Source: Balneolales bacterium | GTDB taxonomy: Bacteria > Bacteroidota > Rhodothermia > Balneolales > Natronogracilivirgulaceae | NCBI GenBank assembly: GCA_007127695.1 | Contig: SKYW01000156.1 | Span: 1 to 9,194, forward strand | Direction of reading: 5' to 3' | DNA: 9,194 nucleotides | Shown here: positions 5,379-9,194 of the stretch, in pieces | Layout: each line of letters starts with the position of its first letter | Numbering within the stretch: position 1 is the stretch's first letter | Notes under the pieces: model-generated | Seen by the model: only the letters and a program-made list of their open reading frames with translations | Database searches by the model: none | What the model was told of the DNA's origin: nothing | Position numbers and translations under genes: made by a program

Positions 5379-6878
5379 ATGAAAAAGCAAATAAGCACTC
5401 CAGGAGTACTGTCCCGTCGTGAATTTATGAAACTGTCTGCCGCTGCGGCCGCAGGCGTGGCCGTTATGCCCGGCCTGGCGTACGGTAATGTCGCTTTTCC
5501 GTCACCCTTGAAACGGCGCTTCGGCCGGACCAACTTTGACGTCACGACCCTCGGTCTGGGCGGACAGGCATCCATCCAGTGGACTCCGGAGGATGTGGAT
5601 CCGGTGGCCATCATCCTCAAGTCCTTTGACCTGAATGTGAATTATTTCGACACCTCCAACATCTACGGACCCAGTCAGGCCAATTTTGGAAAGGCATTCC
5701 GGGAGCGGAACCTGATACCGGGTCAACCCGGATATGATGAGAACCTGCGCTCTTCCATCTTCCTGACGACAAAAACCATGATCCGATGGGCCAAGGGCGG
5801 TTATCCGCAGATGGAAAGCGTGCGGAATGCAACGAACGGGGACCCTGCGGAGGGGGCGGTCGGGGATGTGAAACGCGCCCTGACCCTGATGTTCGGCGAC
5901 GGGGAGGGCGGTTACCCTGAAGGCGCCTACGTGGATATGGTGATGATCCACAACCTCACCAGTTTTGAAGAGGTGGATGTGGTGTATCAGGGACTGGAAG
6001 GCGATCTGGATCCAGACGGAAACTTTGGAGCGCTGGTGGCTATGCGCGATTTCCGGGACGGCACCAACATCACCGGGCTGAATCCGCGGAACGAAAAACT
6101 GATCCGGCATATCGGGTTTTCCGGACACTATTCCGCCCCGGCCATGATGGAGATGATCCAGCGCGACAAGTACGATCTGCTGGATGGCATGCTGGTATCG
6201 ATCAATGTCAACGACCGGAAATACCTGAACATGCAGCACAATGTGATCCCCGTGGCAAAGGCTAAGGACATTGGCGTGGTCGGCATGAAGGTGTTTGCAG
6301 ACGGAGCGATGTACGACAAGGAGCCCCGCTGGTCCCGGAGACCGGAGGATGTGGTCCGCCGCGTGGGCTCTGATCACCTGCCCAGCAAGCCGCTCATTGA
6401 GTACGCGCTGACAACTCCGGGCGTGGACACGCTCATCGTCGGAATCGGGCACATTGACGAGGATCCGCTCAAATGCCAGCTCATCCAGAACTTCTATGCC
6501 TCTCAGATTGCACCGGATGCCCTGTCGGAGCAAGAGCGGCGTGAACTGGAAAAGCTGGGCGACCGGTCACATGATGGAAAAACCAACTACTTTCAGTTGG
6601 CCGACCAGGGACTCACCGCTCCCCGCAATATCCGTATCACGGGCGATGAGAAAATCCGGCTTCAGTGGGATACGGCCTATGCAGGCAGCGAACCTATTGT
6701 CCGTTATGAGGTTTTTGAGGATGGACAGTTGGTCAAAACAGTGCGTCACACTCCGCAGATCTGCCTGGAGCAGCCCTTTGAATGTGTACTGGAGCAAACC
6801 GGTGGCAAGGCGCTTGCGGTGGCAGCTGTCGACGCCGCCGGCGTGAAAAAAACAAGTGCCGGACTCGTACCGGGTTAA
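5379..6878 (+). CDS. Tat-exported aldo/keto reductase with C-terminal fibronectin-III-like domain
   Basis: This 499-residue protein begins with a model Tat signal, SRREFMK at 12-18, then an alanine-rich hydrophobic stretch and a likely cleavage after LAYG (about 36). The body (45-395) is an aldo/keto reductase. It opens with RRFGRTNFDVTTLGLG. The catalytic tetrad is visible as D91 and Y96 in FDTSNIYG, K132 in LTTKTM and H191 in VMIHN. LIRHIGFSGH (241-250) and a late LIVGIG (352-357) fit the barrel. About 50 extra residues lie between H191 and the RHIG strand, more than in standard members. Residues 413-496 form a beta-rich domain opening with PRNIRI, resembling fibronectin type III. AKRs normally reduce carbonyls with NAD(P)H in the cytoplasm. 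Tat export of the folded enzyme with bound cofactor could explain activity outside. The substrate is unknown. It is probably cotranscribed with the following exported nuclease-fold gene. Confidence 0.85.
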   Translation: MKKQISTPGVLSRREFMKLSAAAAAGVAVMPGLAYGNVAFPSPLKRRFGRTNFDVTTLGLGGQASIQWTPEDVDPVAIILKSFDLNVNYFDTSNIYGPSQANFGKAFRERNLIPGQPGYDENLRSSIFLTTKTMIRWAKGGYPQMESVRNATNGDPAEGAVGDVKRALTLMFGDGEGGYPEGAYVDMVMIHNLTSFEEVDVVYQGLEGDLDPDGNFGALVAMRDFRDGTNITGLNPRNEKLIRHIGFSGHYSAPAMMEMIQRDKYDLLDGMLVSINVNDRKYLNMQHNVIPVAKAKDIGVVGMKVFADGAMYDKEPRWSRRPEDVVRRVGSDHLPSKPLIEYALTTPGVDTLIVGIGHIDEDPLKCQLIQNFYASQIAPDALSEQERRELEKLGDRSHDGKTNYFQLADQGLTAPRNIRITGDEKIRLQWDTAYAGSEPIVRYEVFEDGQLVKTVRHTPQICLEQPFECVLEQTGGKALAVAAVDAAGVKKTSAGLVPG

Positions 6879-6932
6879 GCAAAGAGCTGCGACGAAATCA
6901 ACAGACCCGGGAATCATACAAACCAAAACCCA

Positions 6933-8537
6933 ATGGGTAGAAATCAAACGAGTAAAACACAATGTCTGCATTCGGGCCATGTGCCATCCAGACATCTGGC
7001 CAATGGACACAAACTCCTGCTGTTCCTCCTGCTGCTGGTTCTGGCTTATGGATCGTCACTGGCGGATGCGCGTCCGTACAAACTGGTAGTACACAATATC
7101 GAAAACCTTTTTGATGCGGACGGCTATGCCGTGTTCCAGGATTATCGTCCGGTGGACCCCGACGGCAACCAACAGTATACACCGGCACATGTGCTTATGA
7201 AGATCCAAAATCATGCCCGGCTGATGGCCCGGTACAATGATGGGGCGGGACCGGACGTGATCGTCTTTTCCGAAATCGAAAGTGATTTCACGCCTCTGCC
7301 GGATGGGGGGCGCTATGACCATTTGGAGGTGCTGGAGCGGTACGCCGATCTGACCCTGGATCAGATGCTGGGGGAGGGATTCAATGAGGAGATTGCCGAT
7401 CTGCCGTCCGAAATACTGCTTCTGAAAGGTTTTGAGGATCATGGATTGACAGGCTACGACCTGGCCGTGGCCTACGAGCGGGACGAGAATCACCGTCCGA
7501 CCCATGTGCAGAAGAACGTCATCTTCTCGCGACTTCCGATTCAACACGAAAAAACGCAGTCACATCCAACAGAAGGGGCACGGCCGATACTGGAAGTGTG
7601 GCTGGACGTGGAAGGATACGACCTGGTGGTTTTTGCCAATCACTGGAGGTCCAGGGCATCGGATCGGGAAATGGAGCGGATCCGCATCCAGAATGCACAG
7701 GTTTTGAAGGATAGGCTGGATGAGCTTCGCGCGGATAATCCATCCATCGATTTCATCCTCGGAGGTGATTTCAACAGTGACTATAACCATTCCCACCGCT
7801 ATCCCTACATGGAAAAAACGGCGGTCAACGACGTGCTGCGTTCGGTCGGGGACGAGCGGAAGGTAAAGCAGGGCGATACCGATGCGGTATACAACCTGTG
7901 GTATGAACATGATATTTCGGAGCGCGGCTCAGATACGTTCCGGGGATACTGGGGGACGCTGATGCAGATCATGGTCAGTCCGGGTCTGTACGATTTCCAG
8001 GGTGTGCAGTACGTGGACAATTCGTTCGACGTCGGACGCTTTCCCGGCAAGAATGTGTACGTGAACAGCGGCATGCCGAACCGGTGGCATTTCTTCGGGG
8101 ACGGCGGAGGTTACTCCGATCACCTGCCCATCAGCATGAAATTTACGGTCGTGGAGGATGATGATCCCGAACGGAAGATGACGCTGGTGGATCCGGGCGT
8201 GAACGATGACGAACAGTGGGAGCCGATTCCGGTGGTGTATGAGATCCCTGAACGGGAACATGTGCTTATGCCGGCGGAATACGACGGAAAGGAATTGCGT
8301 TCAGCGGAATTCTTCGACAGGTTGTTCTATGTGACCGGGACCATCACGGAGGATCGGCAGATCGAGGTAAACGGCAAGTACTACGATCTGTTTTCCCATA
8401 ATCGCGAGTTGCGGGACCATCTTTCGGAACTGGGGGGGACCGGTGAGCAGGTCCGCTTCATCGGCCGGCTGGGCATGTTCCGGGGCAACTGGCAGTTCGT
8501 GATCGGCGATCAGGCGTATCTGAATCCGGAGTGGTGA
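6933..8537 (+). CDS. Secreted endonuclease/exonuclease/phosphatase-fold protein with C-terminal OB-like domain
   Basis: This 534-residue protein has an unusually long n-region, a leucine-rich hydrophobic core (28-39) and a likely signal peptidase site after LADA (about 46). The exonuclease-endonuclease-phosphatase fold follows, with its metal and catalytic motifs in order: HNIENLFD (54-61), E114 in FSEIES, KNVIFSR (194-200), NHWRSR (236-241), GGDFNSD (277-283) and YSDHLPI (394-400). The motif set is complete, so a metal-dependent phosphodiesterase or phosphomonoesterase is expected outside the cytoplasm. Nuclease, lipid phosphodiesterase and phosphatase activities cannot be told apart from these motifs. 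Residues 460-534, after an acidic linker, have an alternating strand pattern resembling an OB fold, which might bind nucleic acid. The start at 6933 has no ribosome site; a GTG at 6981 would give a shorter signal peptide. The gene lies 54 bp after the exported reductase, so the two probably share a transcript. Confidence 0.82.
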   Translation: MGRNQTSKTQCLHSGHVPSRHLANGHKLLLFLLLLVLAYGSSLADARPYKLVVHNIENLFDADGYAVFQDYRPVDPDGNQQYTPAHVLMKIQNHARLMARYNDGAGPDVIVFSEIESDFTPLPDGGRYDHLEVLERYADLTLDQMLGEGFNEEIADLPSEILLLKGFEDHGLTGYDLAVAYERDENHRPTHVQKNVIFSRLPIQHEKTQSHPTEGARPILEVWLDVEGYDLVVFANHWRSRASDREMERIRIQNAQVLKDRLDELRADNPSIDFILGGDFNSDYNHSHRYPYMEKTAVNDVLRSVGDERKVKQGDTDAVYNLWYEHDISERGSDTFRGYWGTLMQIMVSPGLYDFQGVQYVDNSFDVGRFPGKNVYVNSGMPNRWHFFGDGGGYSDHLPISMKFTVVEDDDPERKMTLVDPGVNDDEQWEPIPVVYEIPEREHVLMPAEYDGKELRSAEFFDRLFYVTGTITEDRQIEVNGKYYDLFSHNRELRDHLSELGGTGEQVRFIGRLGMFRGNWQFVIGDQAYLNPEW

Positions 8538-8557
8538 AACAGGCAAACGAATGTCAG

Positions 8558-8588
8558 CTGCCGGCTGCTGAAATATAACGGCTGGCAG
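8558..8588. terminator. Weak hairpin in the convergent gap
   Basis: CTGCCGGCT (8558-8566) can pair with GGCTGGCAG (8580-8588), with seven Watson-Crick and two G-T pairs around a 13-base loop. It lies between two convergent genes in an 80-bp gap where transcription should end. There is no following T run, so the terminator call is tentative. Confidence 0.3.
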
Positions 8589-8617
8589 GGTGTGCCGTGT
8601 GTCCAGACCTGAAGGCG

Positions 8618-9194
8618 TCAGGGATATTCCTGGCGGGTGGATCGGATGACAAAATCGCCGATATGGACATGTGGCGGTCGTGTCACGGTGAAATGGATGG
8701 CATCTGCCACATCATAGCCGTAAATCACCGGACCGAATTTCTGGTGGAAGTCCTTGATCAGCTTTTCTGAATATCCTGCGGTTTCCTGGAATTTGCTGAT
8801 TACCACGCCCGGTTCCACAAGTGTGACACGCACCCCTTTCGGACCGATTTCGCGGCGCAGCCCCTCCGCCAGGGCATGAACGGCAAATTTTGTGGAACCG
8901 TAGGCCGTACTGAAGGGAGAGATGTGGCGCCCGACGGTGGATCCGAGAATGACGATGTCGGCTGCCGAATCGGGATAGGTGCCATCCTGCAGGGCCACAA
9001 GTTTTTCGGACGCTTTTTTCAGCAGGTACAGCGTACCGGTGACATTGATGTTAAGCACCTCGCGAAACTCCTCCATGTCAACGGTGGAGACGGTCCCGCC
9101 GAGTCCGCGTCCCGCATTGGCGACCACGATGTCGGCGGGGCGGCCAAAGTGGCTTTCTGCTTTTTCGAACAGGCTGTCAACGACCTGTTCGTCC
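8618..9194 (-). CDS. Classical short-chain dehydrogenase/reductase, N-terminus outside the window
   Basis: About 191 C-terminal residues are visible; the frame runs open past the right edge, so the nucleotide-binding TGxxxGIG motif and the true start are not seen. The visible part holds DIVVANAG, the classical NAG motif after the fourth strand. It also has INVTGT with the catalytic Asn, the Ser in ILGSTVG, and the Tyr and Lys of YGSTK about twelve residues later. The LVEPGVV turn follows the active site. The ending, with DVADAIHFTVTRPPH and a closing arginine-rich strand, resembles YdfG-like NADP-dependent 3-hydroxy acid dehydrogenases and many unassigned family members. It should be a cytoplasmic NAD(P)-dependent oxidoreductase; the substrate is unknown. 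A GTG at 9125-9127 falls inside the NAG strand and is not the start. It converges with the nuclease-fold gene and belongs to another transcription unit. Confidence 0.88.
   Translation of the reverse strand, partial: DEQVVDSLFEKAESHFGRPADIVVANAGRGLGGTVSTVDMEEFREVLNINVTGTLYLLKKASEKLVALQDGTYPDSAADIVILGSTVGRHISPFSTAYGSTKFAVHALAEGLRREIGPKGVRVTLVEPGVVISKFQETAGYSEKLIKDFHQKFGPVIYGYDVADAIHFTVTRPPHVHIGDFVIRSTRQEYP

Noticed and set aside
5117..5620. A minus-strand open frame with repeated serine-leucine hexads
   Set aside because: The repeats are just the 18-bp DNA units read in a preserved frame, and the frame runs into the reductase coding region. No ribosome site or domain is seen.
5502..6533. A 343-codon open frame on the minus strand across the aldo/keto reductase
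   Set aside because: The plus strand encodes an intact reductase with its catalytic tetrad. The antisense translation is His/Val-rich and has no domain pattern.
9125..9127. GTG as start of the short-chain dehydrogenase
   Set aside because: The frame stays open upstream to the window edge and encodes typical family sequence (DEQVVDSLFEKA and GRPADIV) before the NAG motif, so this GTG is an internal Val codon.

Overview
The window carries most of a NAD-linked, bidirectional [NiFe] hydrogenase operon (hoxEFUYH, group 3d type), followed by a short accessory region with four unrelated-looking genes. The DNA is moderately GC-rich in the genes and clearly AT-richer in one intergenic region. One protein has a textbook Tat signal peptide, one has a Sec-type signal peptide and one has an N-terminal membrane anchor, so this is a bacterium with an active export system, most likely Gram-negative. 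The phylum cannot be fixed from the sequence. A facultatively anaerobic or fermentative heterotroph (for example in the Bacteroidota/Balneolota/Rhodothermota area) would fit, but that is a guess from gene content.

Region 1 (1-4434, + strand): the 3' end of hoxE, then complete hoxF, hoxU, hoxY and hoxH. The genes overlap by 4 to 11 bases or are 12 bases apart, so they form one transcription unit. HoxE, HoxF and HoxU form the diaphorase (NADH dehydrogenase-like) module with FMN and a chain of Fe-S clusters. HoxY and HoxH form the hydrogenase module with the proximal [4Fe-4S] cluster and the Ni-Fe(CN)2CO site. Together they couple H2 and NAD+ to NADH and H+ in the cytoplasm. All cluster and metal ligands I looked for are present. 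HoxH is encoded as a precursor with a 25-residue tail after the final metal-site motif. The maturation protease (HoxW) and hyp genes are not in the window.

Region 2 (4435-5070): a hairpin between convergent genes, then a minus-strand gene for a 200-residue membrane-anchored GyrI-like protein that resembles the ordered part of eukaryotic TEX264.

Region 3 (5071-5378): a 308-bp divergent intergenic region unusually dense in short repeats (three 18-bp units, a 12-bp pair, a 14-bp pair, one inverted repeat, and a recurring GTGATAA-like word). It also has a likely minus-strand promoter and a tiny upstream ORF.

Region 4 (5379-8537, + strand): two genes 54 bp apart, both for exported proteins. One is a Tat-exported aldo/keto reductase with a C-terminal fibronectin-III-like domain. 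The other is a secreted endonuclease/exonuclease/phosphatase-fold enzyme with a C-terminal OB-like domain.

Region 5 (8538-9194): a convergent intergenic gap with a weak hairpin, then the 3' part of a minus-strand classical short-chain dehydrogenase cut by the right edge.

Nothing here is a clear new defence or mobile system. The observations most worth a second look are the TEX264-like protein, the Tat-AKR-FnIII fusion with its exported nuclease-fold partner, and the repeat-rich control region.
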